Source: Montanilutibacter psychrotolerans (GTDB taxonomy: Bacteria; Pseudomonadota; Gammaproteobacteria; Xanthomonadales; Xanthomonadaceae). From it: a stretch of 64,000 nt of DNA. The stretch covers positions 62,001 through 126,000 of the forward strand of contig NZ_RIBS01000006.1 in NCBI RefSeq assembly GCF_003719825.1. The letters are read 5' to 3'. The notes below the pieces were generated by a model. That model saw only the letters and a list, made by a program, of their open reading frames with translations. It searched no databases and was not told the origin of the DNA. Position numbers and translations under genes: made by a program. Of the stretch, positions 16,752-25,560 are shown piece after piece (positions within the stretch are counted from its first letter, which is position 1; every line of letters begins with the position of its first letter).

Positions 16752-17303
16752 CTACAGCTCCTCGACGACGACGTTGCGGTTGGTGTAGATGCACACGTCG
16801 CCGGCGATGTTGATCGCCTCGGTGGCGATGGTGCGTGCGTCGAGCTGGGTGTGCGCCATCAATGCGCGTGCGGCCGACAGCGCGTACATGCCGCCCGAGC
16901 CGATCGCCACGATGCCGTCCTCGGGCTCGATGACGTCACCGGTGCCGCTGATCACCAGCGAGGTTTCGCGATCGGCCACCGCCAGCAACGCCTCGAGCTT
17001 TCCGAAGCGGCGCTCGGTCCGCCAGTCCTTGGCCATCTCGACCGCGGCGCGGGTCAGCTGGCCGTGTTTCTCGAGCTTGGCCTCGAACAGCTCGAACAGC
17101 GTGAACGCGTCGGCTGCGGCACCGGCGAATCCGGCCAGCACCTGGCCGTCGCGGCCCAGCCGGCGCACCTTGCGCGCGTTGGACTTCATGACCGTGTGGC
17201 CAAGCGTCACCTGGCCGTCGCCGGCCACCGCGACGCGGCCGTCGCGACGCACCGATACGATGGTGGTTGCGTGGAAAACGGTGGGGTTCTTGCTCGGGTC
17301 CAT
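16752..17303 (-). CDS. hslV: ATP-dependent protease peptidase subunit HslV
   Basis: A 183-residue threonine peptidase of the proteasome beta type. The catalytic threonine is expected at Thr13 in TTIVSVRR, after a 12-residue propeptide [12 protein letters not shown]; in E. coli the threonine follows only the initiator Met. The core [13 protein letters not shown] and [15 protein letters not shown] are canonical, and NRNVVVEEL ends the protein. A good ribosome site GGAGG lies 5 bases before the ATG, which supports the long start. Forms the degradation chamber with HslU. A sigma32-like promoter lies just upstream. Confidence 0.97.
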   Translation of the reverse strand: MDPSKNPTVFHATTIVSVRRDGRVAVAGDGQVTLGHTVMKSNARKVRRLGRDGQVLAGFAGAAADAFTLFELFEAKLEKHGQLTRAAVEMAKDWRTERRFGKLEALLAVADRETSLVISGTGDVIEPEDGIVAIGSGGMYALSAARALMAHTQLDARTIATEAINIAGDVCIYTNRNVVVEEL

Positions 17304-17328
17304 GCGACCTCCGGGGTTCGAAATCCAT

Positions 17329-17356
17329 GGATGGGGGCGCGACCACGCGGCGCAAG
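17329..17356 (-). promoter_or_regulatory. Putative heat-shock (sigma32) promoter of hslV-hslU
   Basis: On the minus strand, a -35-like CTTGCGC (17350-17356), a 13-base spacer and a -10-like CCCCATCC (17329-17336). The consensus is CTTGAAA, 11-16 bases, CCCCATNT. It lies about 25 bases before the hslV ATG, and hslVU is a classical sigma32 target. Seen by eye only; the last four bases of the -35 box deviate. Confidence 0.5.
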
Positions 17357-17447
17357 GGTGACCTTCGTCGGGGTTCACCGGCGGGCAACGTCGGGAGCCA
17401 ATGCCGGGCCCGGCTGTGCGCGGCAAGCGGTGCCGGTTGCGGCGGCG

Positions 17448-18329
17448 TTACGACTTGCGCCTGGCGCGCGGATGGGCGGCGTCGTAGACGCGGGCCAGGT
17501 GCTGGAAATCCAGGTGGGTGTAGATCTGCGTGGTGGCGATGTCGGCGTGGCCGAGCAGTTCCTGCACGCCGCGCAGGTCGCCAGAGGATTCGAGGATGTG
17601 GCTGGCGAACGAGTGCCGCAGCAGGTGCGGGTGCACCCGCTTGAACAGGCCCTGGCGCTGCGCGAGCGTGCGCATGCGCAGCTGGATGGCGCGCGGCGTG
17701 ATCGGCCCGCCGCCGCGCCCGGGGAACACCGGCAGCGCGTTGTCCGCGCCGGTGGACGCGCGAAACTCGGCCAGTGCCGCGCGTGCGTGCGAACCCAGCG
17801 GCACGCTGCGCTGCTTGCCTCCCTTGCCCAGCACCGTGACGAGGCCGTCGGCCAGGTCCAGGTCACGCCAGCGCAACGCGCACAGCTCGCTCAGGCGCAC
17901 CCCGGAGGAATAGAACAACTCCAGCAGCGCGCGGTCGCGCAACCCCAGCGGCACATCGGTGGGAACCTCGACCAGCACCTTGGCCTCGTCCGGATCCAGC
18001 ACCTGGGGCAGCTTGCGCGGCGCCTTCGGTGCGCGGATGGCCGCGGCCGGACTGGCGGCGACCCGGCCCATCTTGAGCAGCCAGGCGTACAGGCTGCGGC
18101 ACGCCGACAGCCGTCGCTGCAGGCTCTTTGGCGACAACCCGCGGCGGTGCTCGGCGGCGATGAAGCCGCGCAGCTGCTCGGCGTGCAGCGCCAGCAGGTC
18201 GATGCCTTGCGCTGACGTCCACTCGGACAGCGCGGTGAGATCGCGGCGGTACGCGTCGAGCGTGTGCGCCGAGGCGCGCCGCTCGACGGCAAGGTGGGCC
18301 AGGAAATCCTCGATCGACGGCGGGATCAC
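17448..18329 (-). CDS. xerC: Tyrosine recombinase XerC
   Basis: A 293-residue site-specific recombinase. The N-terminal SAM-like DNA-binding domain covers about 1-90; the catalytic domain has Arg145, Lys169, His235, Arg238, His261 and the nucleophile Tyr270 (QIYTH). With XerD it resolves chromosome dimers at dif. The order lptM, dapF, DUF484, xerC is the widely conserved gammaproteobacterial arrangement and supports XerC rather than XerD. It starts 58 bases after the DUF484 stop. Confidence 0.95.
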   Translation of the reverse strand: MIPPSIEDFLAHLAVERRASAHTLDAYRRDLTALSEWTSAQGIDLLALHAEQLRGFIAAEHRRGLSPKSLQRRLSACRSLYAWLLKMGRVAASPAAAIRAPKAPRKLPQVLDPDEAKVLVEVPTDVPLGLRDRALLELFYSSGVRLSELCALRWRDLDLADGLVTVLGKGGKQRSVPLGSHARAALAEFRASTGADNALPVFPGRGGGPITPRAIQLRMRTLAQRQGLFKRVHPHLLRHSFASHILESSGDLRGVQELLGHADIATTQIYTHLDFQHLARVYDAAHPRARRKS

Positions 18330-18387
18330 GCAATCACTCCCGGCTCAGGCCCGGATGTCGCCGGGCCGCTTCAGTGCCATCGTGCGC

Positions 18388-19062
18388 TCAGCGCGCATAC
18401 CTGGCCAGCGCCGTCACCAGCGACTCGCCGATCATGCGCAGGAACAACGTGCCCATCCCCGGGAAGAAGCGATTGCCGTCGCGGCTGCCGATCGCCACCA
18501 GGCCCAGGCCGGGCAATGGCAGCAACGCGCTCGACTGCACGTCGGGCGCGTGCATGCCGTAGAGCAATTCGTGCTTGTCGGCGTTCAACCTGCCACACAG
18601 CGGCTCGCCGTCGACGAGGCAATCGCGGAAGGCCTGCAGGCGCGCATCGGCGGGGTCGATGATCTGCAGCCAGTCCGCATCGGCCAGGCCCGAGATCGGC
18701 GCGAACAGCACGACGCGCACCAGCTCGCCATTGAAGTCCTCGGCCAGGCTGGCCGCGAACGCGCGCACGGTGTCGGCGGCGGTGTTCTGGCGCATCAGCG
18801 CCAACGTCAGCTGGTGGATCCGCACCGACAGCCGCTCGTTCTCCTGGGCGTTGCCGAACAGGTCGTGCAGGCGGCGGTTGAGCTCGCGGTTTTTTTCTCG
18901 CAGCACTTCCAGCTGGTAGCTGGCAAGCGATGCTGCCGAGCCCTCGTCGCGCGGCACCACCAGCGTCATCGCCAGGTCCGGGAACTGCTGCAGGAAGCGC
19001 GGCGTGCGCCGCAACCAGGCGGCGACCTCGTGCGCACCCAGCGCGTCGGTTTTGTCGATCAT
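18388..19062 (-). CDS. DUF484 (YigA-like) family protein
   Basis: A 224-residue cytoplasmic protein: an N-terminal helical part with [17 protein letters not shown], a coiled-coil segment (about residues 45-75, [15 protein letters not shown]) and a GAF-like C-terminal domain ([16 protein letters not shown]). Its function is unknown; it is a constant partner between dapF and xerC. I prefer the ATG at 19062 because it forms an ATGA overlap with the dapF stop and has AAGGAG about 10 bases upstream; a GTG three codons earlier is possible. Confidence 0.9.
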   Translation of the reverse strand: MIDKTDALGAHEVAAWLRRTPRFLQQFPDLAMTLVVPRDEGSAASLASYQLEVLREKNRELNRRLHDLFGNAQENERLSVRIHQLTLALMRQNTAADTVRAFAASLAEDFNGELVRVVLFAPISGLADADWLQIIDPADARLQAFRDCLVDGEPLCGRLNADKHELLYGMHAPDVQSSALLPLPGLGLVAIGSRDGNRFFPGMGTLFLRMIGESLVTALARYAR

Positions 19063-19913
19063 GCCTGCCACTCTCCTTCAAAGACGAATGCCGCCGGCCC
19101 CGCCATCGCCACCTGGGCGTCGTCGCTGGGCCAGGAAATGCGCAGCTCGCCGCCCGGCAGGGCGACGGCCACCGCGCGATCAACCAGCCCGCGCCGGATC
19201 AGCACCGCAGCCGCCGCGCACGCACCGCTGCCGCAGGCCAGGGTTTCGCCGACGCCGCGTTCGTACACGCGCAGGCGGATGCGCCCACGCGACTGGATCT
19301 GCGCGAAACCGACGTTGACCGATTGCGGAAACGCGGCGTGCGACTGGAGACGTGCACCCAGCCCGACGACATCGGCGCTGTCGACGTCGTCGACGAGCAC
19401 CAACGCGTGCGGATTGCCCATCGACACCGCACCGAATGCGACTGGACCGATGCCGTCCAGATCGAGCGTGTAGTCCGGCTGCGCCGTGTCGAAACCGTGC
19501 AGCGGGATGCGCCCGGGAACGAACTCCGGTACGCCCATCGCGACTTCGTAACGGCCATCGGCCAATCGCGTCACGGCGTGTGCGCCCACCGGGCTGTCCA
19601 GGACGAACGCGCCGTCGTCCGACGCGCCCTCCACCGCCGCGCCGTCGCGCACCAGCCAGGCGGCGACACAGCGCGCGCCGTTGCCACATTGCTGCGACGA
19701 CGAACCGTCGGCATTCCAGATGCGGTAGCTGGCCACCGCACCGTGGCTGCGCGGGGCTTCGATGGTCAGGATCTGATCGCAGCCGACACCGAGGTGGCGG
19801 TCGGCCAGTGCCCGGCACAGCGCGGCATCGGGCGGAGCGACACCGCCGCGCAGGTCGAGCACGACGAAGTCGTTGCCTGCGCCGTGCATCTTGCTGAACG
19901 TCATCGGGGACAT
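19059..19913 (-). CDS. dapF: Diaminopimelate epimerase
   Basis: A 284-residue PLP-independent racemase that converts LL- to meso-diaminopimelate for lysine and peptidoglycan. The two catalytic cysteines are Cys76 in QQCGNGARC and Cys227 in [19 protein letters not shown] begins the fold. The start at 19913 (five residues before FSKMHG) gives the length I recall for Xanthomonas DapF; an ATG three codons later is the alternative. Overlaps DUF484 by 4 bases. Confidence 0.96.
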   Translation of the reverse strand: MSPMTFSKMHGAGNDFVVLDLRGGVAPPDAALCRALADRHLGVGCDQILTIEAPRSHGAVASYRIWNADGSSSQQCGNGARCVAAWLVRDGAAVEGASDDGAFVLDSPVGAHAVTRLADGRYEVAMGVPEFVPGRIPLHGFDTAQPDYTLDLDGIGPVAFGAVSMGNPHALVLVDDVDSADVVGLGARLQSHAAFPQSVNVGFAQIQSRGRIRLRVYERGVGETLACGSGACAAAAVLIRRGLVDRAVAVALPGGELRISWPSDDAQVAMAGPAAFVFEGEWQA

Positions 19914-19950
19914 CGCCAGCCCGGCTGCCGCCGTGGTGCGGCGCGCCGGT

Positions 19951-20226
19951 TCAGTCATCCGCGCCGTCGTCCGCGGGCGGATCGACGTCGATGGGTGCGT
20001 CGGTGGCCGGCTCGTCCGTGGCAGGCTCGGCAACCGGAGCGCCGGGCGCGGGCGCCACCAACGGCGCGTCCGAGGGCGTGCCGGCCTCGACCGGGACTTC
20101 GCCGGCGCGGGTCGGGGCGCTCTCGGGCGGCGGCGGCTCGGTGGCCAGCATCAACGGGCCCTTGTTGCCGCAGGCGGCCAGCGCCAGCGACAACGCGATC
20201 ATCAGCAATGCAGTGCGGGTCTTCAT
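19951..20226 (-). CDS. lptM: LptM-like small lipoprotein (formerly YifL)
   Basis: A 91-residue lipoprotein. The signal peptide ends [11 protein letters not shown], matching the conserved LptM N-terminus (C-G-x-K-G-P-L). In E. coli LptM assists oxidative maturation of the LPS translocon LptD-LptE at the outer membrane. The rest is a long Pro/Ala/Glu/Asp-rich disordered tail ending DDGADD, longer than in enterobacteria. It directly precedes dapF, as expected for the family. Confidence 0.88.
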   Translation of the reverse strand: MKTRTALLMIALSLALAACGNKGPLMLATEPPPPESAPTRAGEVPVEAGTPSDAPLVAPAPGAPVAEPATDEPATDAPIDVDPPADDGADD

Positions 20227-20266
20227 GCGCCGAAGTGTAGCCCGCGACGGCGGCCCTTCGCGACGC

Positions 20267-20683
20267 TCATCGCCCCGCGTTGGCCGGCCGCTCAGGCCGC
20301 GCCCACAGCCAGATCGCCACCAGCGTCATGATCGTGGTGCCGATGGCCGCCATCCACAGGCGTGGCGCGGTCAGGAACATCACCACCGCGCAGGCCGCCA
20401 TCATCGTCGTGGCCAGCCATTTGGCCCGTCGGCTGACCGCACCGTGCGCCTGCCAGTCGCGCAGCATCGGACCGAACACGCGGTGCGCCATCAGCCAGTC
20501 GTGCAGGCGCCGCGAGCCGCGCGCGGCGGCGAATCCCGACAGCAGCACGAACGGCACGGTCGGCAGGCCCGGCACCACGATGCCGATGATGCCCAGGCCC
20601 AGGCTTGCGTAGGCCAGCAGCCACCAGGCCCATCGCAGGCGACTCGGGCGGGGTGGACGGGAAACGTCGGAAGGAGGCGCCAT
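20267..20683 (-). CDS. DUF454 (YbaN) family membrane protein
   Basis: A 138-residue inner-membrane protein with the DUF454 signatures LGIIGIVVPGLPTVPFVLLSGFAAARGS and HRVFGPMLRDWQAHGAVSRRAK, and two further hydrophobic helices at the end (about residues 90-130). Function unknown. The ATG at 20683 lacks a clear ribosome site; a longer frame exists but adds a polar segment not typical of the family. It ends 40 bases before lptM. Confidence 0.85.
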   Translation of the reverse strand: MAPPSDVSRPPRPSRLRWAWWLLAYASLGLGIIGIVVPGLPTVPFVLLSGFAAARGSRRLHDWLMAHRVFGPMLRDWQAHGAVSRRAKWLATTMMAACAVVMFLTAPRLWMAAIGTTIMTLVAIWLWARPERPANAGR

Positions 20684-20766
20684 GCTGCGCAGTATGTCGT
20701 GGACGCCGATCGTGGGTGATCGCCCGGCGGGCGCGTGCCTGGCACGCAACCCGCCGATGCGTTGGC

Positions 20767-22935
20767 TTACTCGGCCGCGGGCGCCATGCCGGCAGCAGGT
20801 GTCACGCCGAGCTGATCGAGCGTGAACGCGTACATCTCGGCCAGCTCGCGGTAGCGGCGGAAGCGGCCCGACTTGCCGCCGTGGCCGGCCTCCATGTTGG
20901 TGCGGAACAGGACCGGGCGGCTGGAGGTGTTGAGGTCACGCAGGCGCGCGACGTACTTGGCCGGCTCGAAGTACTGCACCTGCGAATCCCACAGGCCGGT
21001 GCCCACGAACATCGCCGGATAATCCTGCGCGCGCAGGTTGTCGTACGGCGAGTAGGTCAGCATGTAGTCGTAGTACTTCTTTTCCTCCGGATTGCCCCAC
21101 TCGTCGTACTCGTTGGTGGTCAGCGGGATGCTGGCATCGAGCATCGTGGTGACCACGTCGACGAACGGCACCTGCGACAGCACCACGCGGTACTTCTCGG
21201 GCGCCATGTTGCTGACCGCGCCCATCAGCAGTCCGCCGGCGCTGCCGCCGTACGCGGCAACGCGATCCTTGGCCGCGTAGCCCTGCTGCACCAGGTAGTC
21301 GGTGACGTCGATGAAGTCGGTGAAGGTGTTCTTCTTGTGCAGCAGCTTGCCGTCCTCGTACCAGCTGCGGCCCATCTCCTGGCCACCGCGGATGTGTGCG
21401 ATGGCATAGACCATGCCGCGATCGAGCAGGCTCACCACTGGCAGGTTGAAGCCTGGGTCCATCGACGAGCCGTAGCTGCCGTACGCGTACTGCAGCAACG
21501 CGGCCTTGCCGTTCTTCTCGAAGCCCCGCTTGTAGACGATCGACACCGGCACACGGGTGCCGTCGCGCGCGGTCGCCCAGAGGCGTTCGGTCACGTACTG
21601 CGTGGTGTCGTAGCCGATCACCGGCTGCTGCTTGAGCAGGCGACGCTCGCCGGTGCGGGTGTCGAGCTCGTAGGTGGTGGCCGGGGTGGTCAACGAGGTG
21701 TAGCTGTAGCGCAGCCACTCGCTGTCGGGTTCGGAGTTGGTCTCCAGGCCCATGCTGTAGGCCGGCTCATCGGCCTTGACGTACTCGCTGGACGGGCTGG
21801 CCTGGCCCGGCGTGCCGCGCAGCAGGCTCAGGCGCTCCAGGCCGCCGGAACGTTCGCCGACCGCGGTGAAGCCGTCGAACAGCTCGAAGCCGTCGATGAA
21901 AACGTCGTCGCGGTGGCCGATCCACTCCTGCCACTGCTCGCGCGAGGTCGCATCGCTGGGTGCGGTCATCAGCTTGAAGTTGCGCGCGCCGCCGGCGTTG
22001 GTACGGATGACCCAACGGCCGTCGAGGTGGTCGGCGTCGTACTCGACATCGCGCTCGCGCGGCGCCAGCACGGTGAACTCGCCCGGGTTGGCGGCCGGCG
22101 TGCAACGCACCTCCGACGACACCGTGCTCTCGACGCCGATGCACACGAAGCGGTCGTCGCGCGTGCGCTCGATGCCCATGTAGAAGCTGTCGTCGTGCTC
22201 TTCGTAGACCAGCACGTCGTCGCTGGTGGGCGTGCCCAGGACGTGCTTCTTCACGCGCACGGTCAGCAGCGTCTCGGGGTCGTTCTCGACGTAGAACACG
22301 GTGCGGTTGTCGTCGGCCCAGACCAGGTTCGGCGACACGCCTTCGATGCGGTCGGCGTACACCTCGCCGGTGGCGATGTCCTTGAAACGCACGGTGTACT
22401 GGCGACGACCGACATCATCCTCGGCCCAGGCCAGCACGCGGTTGTCCTGGGTCACGGCCCAGTCGCCGACACTGAAGTAATCCTTGCCGGCGGCCATCGC
22501 ATTGATGTCGAGCATCACCTGCTCGGCCGACTCCATGCTGCCCTCGCGGCGTGCGTAGATCGGGTAGTCCTGCCCGGTCTCGAAGCGCGAGTAGTACCAC
22601 CAGCCGCGCTCGCGGTACGGCACCGAGCTGTCGTCCTGCTTGATGCGGCCGACGATCTCGTCGTACACGCGGTCCTCGAGCGGCTTGAGCGGCGCCATCT
22701 TCGCGTCGACGAAGGCGTTCTCTGCCTCGAGGTAGGCCAGCATCTCGGGGTTCTTGCGGGTGTCGTCGCGCAGCCAGTAGTACTCGTCGTTGCGATGCGC
22801 ACCATGCGGCGCGCGGACCACATGCGGCTTCTTCGCAGCATCGGGCGGCGTGGCGGTGACGGCATCGGCGGCCGTGGCGGGGATCTGGCTGGAAAGGGTC
22901 ATCAGGACGGCGGCAAGCAGGAGGGATGGCTTCAT
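20767..22935 (-). CDS. ptrB: Exported oligopeptidase B (S9A prolyl oligopeptidase family)
   Basis: A 722-residue serine peptidase with a signal peptide (residues 1-23, ending ATAADA), so it acts in the periplasm or outside. Residues about 40-450 form the seven-blade propeller gate; the C-terminal alpha/beta hydrolase domain holds Ser565 (GGSAGG), Asp650 (LWDSQV) and His685 (EAGHGG). YAYGSYGSSMDPGF and RGGQEMGR are oligopeptidase B hallmarks, so cleavage after Lys/Arg in short peptides is expected. The oligopeptidase B of E. coli is cytoplasmic; the leader here is characteristic of Xanthomonadaceae-type exported forms. Confidence 0.93.
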   Translation of the reverse strand: MKPSLLLAAVLMTLSSQIPATAADAVTATPPDAAKKPHVVRAPHGAHRNDEYYWLRDDTRKNPEMLAYLEAENAFVDAKMAPLKPLEDRVYDEIVGRIKQDDSSVPYRERGWWYYSRFETGQDYPIYARREGSMESAEQVMLDINAMAAGKDYFSVGDWAVTQDNRVLAWAEDDVGRRQYTVRFKDIATGEVYADRIEGVSPNLVWADDNRTVFYVENDPETLLTVRVKKHVLGTPTSDDVLVYEEHDDSFYMGIERTRDDRFVCIGVESTVSSEVRCTPAANPGEFTVLAPRERDVEYDADHLDGRWVIRTNAGGARNFKLMTAPSDATSREQWQEWIGHRDDVFIDGFELFDGFTAVGERSGGLERLSLLRGTPGQASPSSEYVKADEPAYSMGLETNSEPDSEWLRYSYTSLTTPATTYELDTRTGERRLLKQQPVIGYDTTQYVTERLWATARDGTRVPVSIVYKRGFEKNGKAALLQYAYGSYGSSMDPGFNLPVVSLLDRGMVYAIAHIRGGQEMGRSWYEDGKLLHKKNTFTDFIDVTDYLVQQGYAAKDRVAAYGGSAGGLLMGAVSNMAPEKYRVVLSQVPFVDVVTTMLDASIPLTTNEYDEWGNPEEKKYYDYMLTYSPYDNLRAQDYPAMFVGTGLWDSQVQYFEPAKYVARLRDLNTSSRPVLFRTNMEAGHGGKSGRFRRYRELAEMYAFTLDQLGVTPAAGMAPAAE

Positions 22936-23062
22936 GAGTGGGGTCCGGCGGCACGTTGCACAACGGGCGGGGCATGGAATGTCTCACGCCGGCAGGGGAT
23001 TCGGAATCCGGCGGCCTGCAGGGCGTCCGGCGACGCCTGGCGCGCGCAGTCCCGGCGCGGCC

Positions 23063-23893
23063 TCAGTCGACGCCCGTCGCCATCGCGGCGTGGGCGGCTG
23101 GCGCGACGTCCGCCTCCAGGCCCTCGGGCAGCAATGCGCGATAGCCCAGGGCGTCCAGGCGATCCAGCAGCATCGCCATCGCCTCGACGTTGCGCCCATG
23201 CGCGGCGCCCTCGTGCATCAGCACGATCGCCCCGGGCGCCAGGTCACGCTCGATCCGCGCGACAACCGTTGTCGGTTCGGCAGCCACCGCGTCGAAGGCG
23301 CGCGCCGACCACGCCACGCGCGCCAGCTGATGCGGCTTCAGCGCTGCGGCGACGAACGGGTTGGCCATGCCCACCACCGCCCGAAACCAGCGCGGCGGCT
23401 CGCCGGTTAGCCCGGCCAGCAGTTGCTGGGTGCGCGCCACCTCGTCGCGCATGCGGGCCGGACCCAGCATCCAGAACCGCCCCGACGGGTGCGACCAGCT
23501 GTGGTTGCCGATGCCGTGTCCACGCCGGGCGATCTCGCCCACCAGCTGCGGCCGCGCCGCGGCACGCTCGCCGACCACGAAGAAGGTGGCCTTCGCGCGG
23601 TGCGCATCCAGCAGGTCGAGCATCGCCAGGGTGTCATCGGATGGGCCGTCGTCGATGGTCAGCCACACCGCGCGTCCACGGGTCGGCAGGCGCGTAAGCA
23701 CCGGGCTGAACAGGCGCGAGCCAGGCACCAACGTCGCCCACAGGAACGGCAAGTGCGAGGCCAGCATCGCCGGCAGGCCCCAACGCCAGCCCTGCCACCA
23801 CCACAACGCCGCGACCGCCAGCTGCGAGGCGATGAAGAAACCGGCCCAGGCATGCGGGCGGCGCGGCGGACGGTGCAAGGCGGGGGCAGGCAT
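23063..23893 (-). CDS. Polysaccharide deacetylase (NodB domain), membrane anchored
   Basis: A 276-residue carbohydrate esterase family 4 protein. Two hydrophobic segments (about 15-34 and 38-56) precede the NodB domain. The catalytic base and metal ligand are in LTIDDGPSDD (Asp81, Asp82) and the metal histidines in GNHSWSHPSG (His131, His135). IVLMHEG near the end provides motif 5. It removes acetyl groups from an N-acetylglucosamine polymer, peptidoglycan or another envelope glycan. The ATG at 23893 is the start nearest to the anchor. Divergent from the glutaredoxin fusion gene with a 58-base gap. Confidence 0.88.
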   Translation of the reverse strand: MPAPALHRPPRRPHAWAGFFIASQLAVAALWWWQGWRWGLPAMLASHLPFLWATLVPGSRLFSPVLTRLPTRGRAVWLTIDDGPSDDTLAMLDLLDAHRAKATFFVVGERAAARPQLVGEIARRGHGIGNHSWSHPSGRFWMLGPARMRDEVARTQQLLAGLTGEPPRWFRAVVGMANPFVAAALKPHQLARVAWSARAFDAVAAEPTTVVARIERDLAPGAIVLMHEGAAHGRNVEAMAMLLDRLDALGYRALLPEGLEADVAPAAHAAMATGVD

Positions 23894-23951
23894 GCCGCGA
23901 TGATGCCACGCGCTAAACTGGGCCTCCCCCGGAAACCTGCGGACCATCGCC

Positions 23952-24881
23952 ATGTCGCTCGACCCTGCCCTGCGCACGCGCATCGAAACCCTGCTCCAGT
24001 CCAATCGCGTGGTGCTGTTCATGAAGGGCGAGCCGGCCGCGCCGCAATGCGGCTTTTCCGCCAAGGCGGTCGGCGCGCTCGCCGGACTGGGCATCGACTA
24101 CGCCCACGTGGATGTGCTGTCGGACCCGGAAATCCGTGAAGGCATCAAGGTCTACGGCGAGTGGCCGACGATCCCGCAGCTGTACATCGGCGGCGATCTC
24201 GTCGGCGGCAGCGACATCATCGAGCAGATGGCCAATTCCGGCGAGCTGCACACCGCGCTCGGCCTGCCCGCACCGGACCGCACGCCGCCGGCGATCACCG
24301 TCAGCGACGCCGCCGCGCAGATGCTGCGTGACGCGGTGGCCAACGCCGGAGACGGCTATGCCGTGCAGGTCGAAGTCGACGCGCGCCACAACACCAAGCT
24401 GCAACTCGCGCCGGTCGACGCCACCGCGATCGCGGTGGAGACCCAGGGCCTGCGCCTGCAGTTCGACCTCCCTGCCGCGCGTCGCGCCCAGGGCGTGTCG
24501 ATCGACTGGGTCGACGATGAGCGCGGCCGTGGCCTGGTGATCGACAATCCGAACGCTCCGCCGAAGGTGCAGCCGTTGTCGCCCGCCGAAGCCAACGAAC
24601 GCGTCGTCGCCGGCAGCCTGACCCTGGTCGACGTTCGCCCGTCCGAAGAGCGCCAGATCGCGTCGGTCAACCTGCCGTTCTCGACCCTCGACGGCGAAGC
24701 GTTGGCGCATCTCGAAGCCCTGCCCAAGGACACCGCGCTGGCGTTCCTGTGCCACCACGGCGGCCGCAGCGCGCGCGCCGCGGAGCACTTCCGCGGCCTG
24801 GGCTTCAGCCGCGTGTTCAACGTCGAAGGCGGCATCGACGCCTGGTCGCGCGACGTCGACGCGCACGTTCCGCAGTACTGA
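23952..24881 (+). CDS. Monothiol glutaredoxin - A-type-carrier-like - rhodanese fusion
   Basis: A 309-residue three-domain protein. Residues 1-105 are a Grx4-type monothiol glutaredoxin (active site CGFS, 33-36; WPTIPQLYIGG). Residues about 114-208 resemble the IscA/HesB fold (AITVSDAAAQMLRDAV ... IDNPNAPPKVQPL) but contain no cysteine, so the usual three cluster ligands are absent. Residues about 210-305 are a rhodanese domain with the active loop FLCHHGGRSAR (Cys267). Grx4 proteins bind [2Fe-2S] with glutathione and pass it on; the fusion suggests a link to sulfur transfer. I recall similar long Grx4 proteins in Xanthomonadaceae, so the architecture is probably conserved. Confidence 0.9.
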   Translation: MSLDPALRTRIETLLQSNRVVLFMKGEPAAPQCGFSAKAVGALAGLGIDYAHVDVLSDPEIREGIKVYGEWPTIPQLYIGGDLVGGSDIIEQMANSGELHTALGLPAPDRTPPAITVSDAAAQMLRDAVANAGDGYAVQVEVDARHNTKLQLAPVDATAIAVETQGLRLQFDLPAARRAQGVSIDWVDDERGRGLVIDNPNAPPKVQPLSPAEANERVVAGSLTLVDVRPSEERQIASVNLPFSTLDGEALAHLEALPKDTALAFLCHHGGRSARAAEHFRGLGFSRVFNVEGGIDAWSRDVDAHVPQY

Positions 24882-24925
24882 GTTGTGCTGCGGCGTCACG
24901 CGCCGCCTCCCTCTCCAAACCCGAC

Positions 24926-24952
24926 ACCTCCGGCCGCAGTCCGGCCGGAGGT
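24926..24952. terminator. Hairpin between convergent glutaredoxin-fusion and peptide genes
   Basis: Perfect 10-bp stem acctccggcc / ggccggaggt with a 7-base loop, between the plus-strand glutaredoxin fusion (ends 24881) and the minus-strand peptide genes (last stop 24993). No long T-run on either side, so a two-way or Rho-assisted terminator is the best reading. Confidence 0.6.
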
Positions 24953-24992
24953 TGCCGTTGCCTCAGCCGCATGGGCCTCGGCCGGCGTGGCC

Positions 24993-25121
24993 TCAGCCGT
25001 ACTTGCGCCAGAGCCAGAACAGCCAGCCGACGACATTGCCGCCTTCGGCGCAGACCTCGACGGGCTCCTCGAGGTTGGCGATCAACGCGTCCAGCGATCC
25101 GGCCCGGTTGCAGTGCTTCAT
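24993..25121 (-). CDS. Small peptide A of a tandem three-gene family (precursor-like)
   Basis: A 42-residue ORF. It has an acidic helical first half (SLDALIANLEEPVEV, 9-23) and a glycine hinge followed by a Trp-rich hydrophobic end (EGGNVVGWLFWLWRKYG, 26-42). It is identical to peptide B at 25 of 42 positions and shares the same pattern with peptide C. AAGGA precedes the ATG by about 8 bases. One cysteine (Cys24) is present. No known family is recognised. The layout, conserved leader-like half plus variable aromatic end, is typical of ribosomally made modified peptides, but an unmodified membrane-active peptide is equally possible. Confidence 0.72.
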   Translation of the reverse strand: MKHCNRAGSLDALIANLEEPVEVCAEGGNVVGWLFWLWRKYG

Positions 25122-25140
25122 GGTCTTTCCTTTGTTGGGT

Positions 25141-25158
25141 CGCCTGCGCGCGCAGGCG
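25141..25158. repeat. Perfect 18-base palindrome between peptide genes B and A
   Basis: cgcctgcgcgcgcaggcg is its own reverse complement and lies in the 72-base gap between the two most similar peptide genes. It would form a stable intercistronic RNA hairpin. There is no T-run, so it may protect mRNA or set relative peptide levels rather than end transcription. Confidence 0.7.
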
Positions 25159-25193
25159 GTGATGGTGGGTCGTGGTCGTGCGCGGTCCCGGCC

Positions 25194-25322
25194 TCAGCCA
25201 AAGAAACGCAGGTACCAGATCAGCCAGCCGGTGACATTGCCGCCCTCGCCGCTTACGGCGACGGGTTCGTCCAGGTCGGCGATCAGCGCGTCCAGCTGTC
25301 GGCTCCGCTTGTCGTGATGCAT
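25194..25322 (-). CDS. Small peptide B of a tandem three-gene family (precursor-like)
   Basis: A 42-residue ORF with the same plan as peptide A: QLDALIADLDEPVAV (9-23), then SGEGGNVTGWLIWYLRFFG (24-42). It has no cysteine, so any modification common to the family cannot depend on cysteine. AAAGGAG lies about 7-8 bases upstream of the ATG, a strong ribosome site. Met at 25322 is the only sensible start. A short hairpin (tgcctg / caggca, 25342-25358) sits just upstream of the ribosome site. Middle gene of the series C, B, A. Confidence 0.75.
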   Translation of the reverse strand: MHHDKRSRQLDALIADLDEPVAVSGEGGNVTGWLIWYLRFFG

Positions 25323-25560
25323 GTGTTGCTCCTTTGATGGTTGCCTGGCATGCAGGCATCGATGGTGGTTGCGGCCGGGGCACGGCTGCGGTGGTTCGGC
25401 GCATGGGGCCAACGCGGCGCCGCGTCGGCAACACGTTCGCGTCTTGCGCCCGCGGCCCTGCCCTCACGGGGCCGGTATCCGGGCGACGCCTCATCCAGCA
25501 CGCCGTCGTCCGATCACGACGAGGGCGTGCCGCGATGGCCTGCCGTCCTAATTCAACTTG
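25323..25560. other. 238-base spacer between peptide genes C and B
   Basis: No fourth copy of the peptide motif (GGNV plus aromatic end) is found in any frame here. Apart from the short hairpin at 25342-25358 there is no recognisable feature. Its length, compared with 72 bases between B and A, leaves room for a separate promoter for B and A. Confidence 0.5.

Noticed and set aside
20605-23697. About 1000-residue plus-strand frame opposite oligopeptidase B and the deacetylase gene
   Set aside because: Runs through two real genes and their gap; no ribosome site or domain.
25141-25158. Intrinsic terminator between peptide genes
   Set aside because: The palindrome lacks a T-run in either direction; kept only as a repeat.
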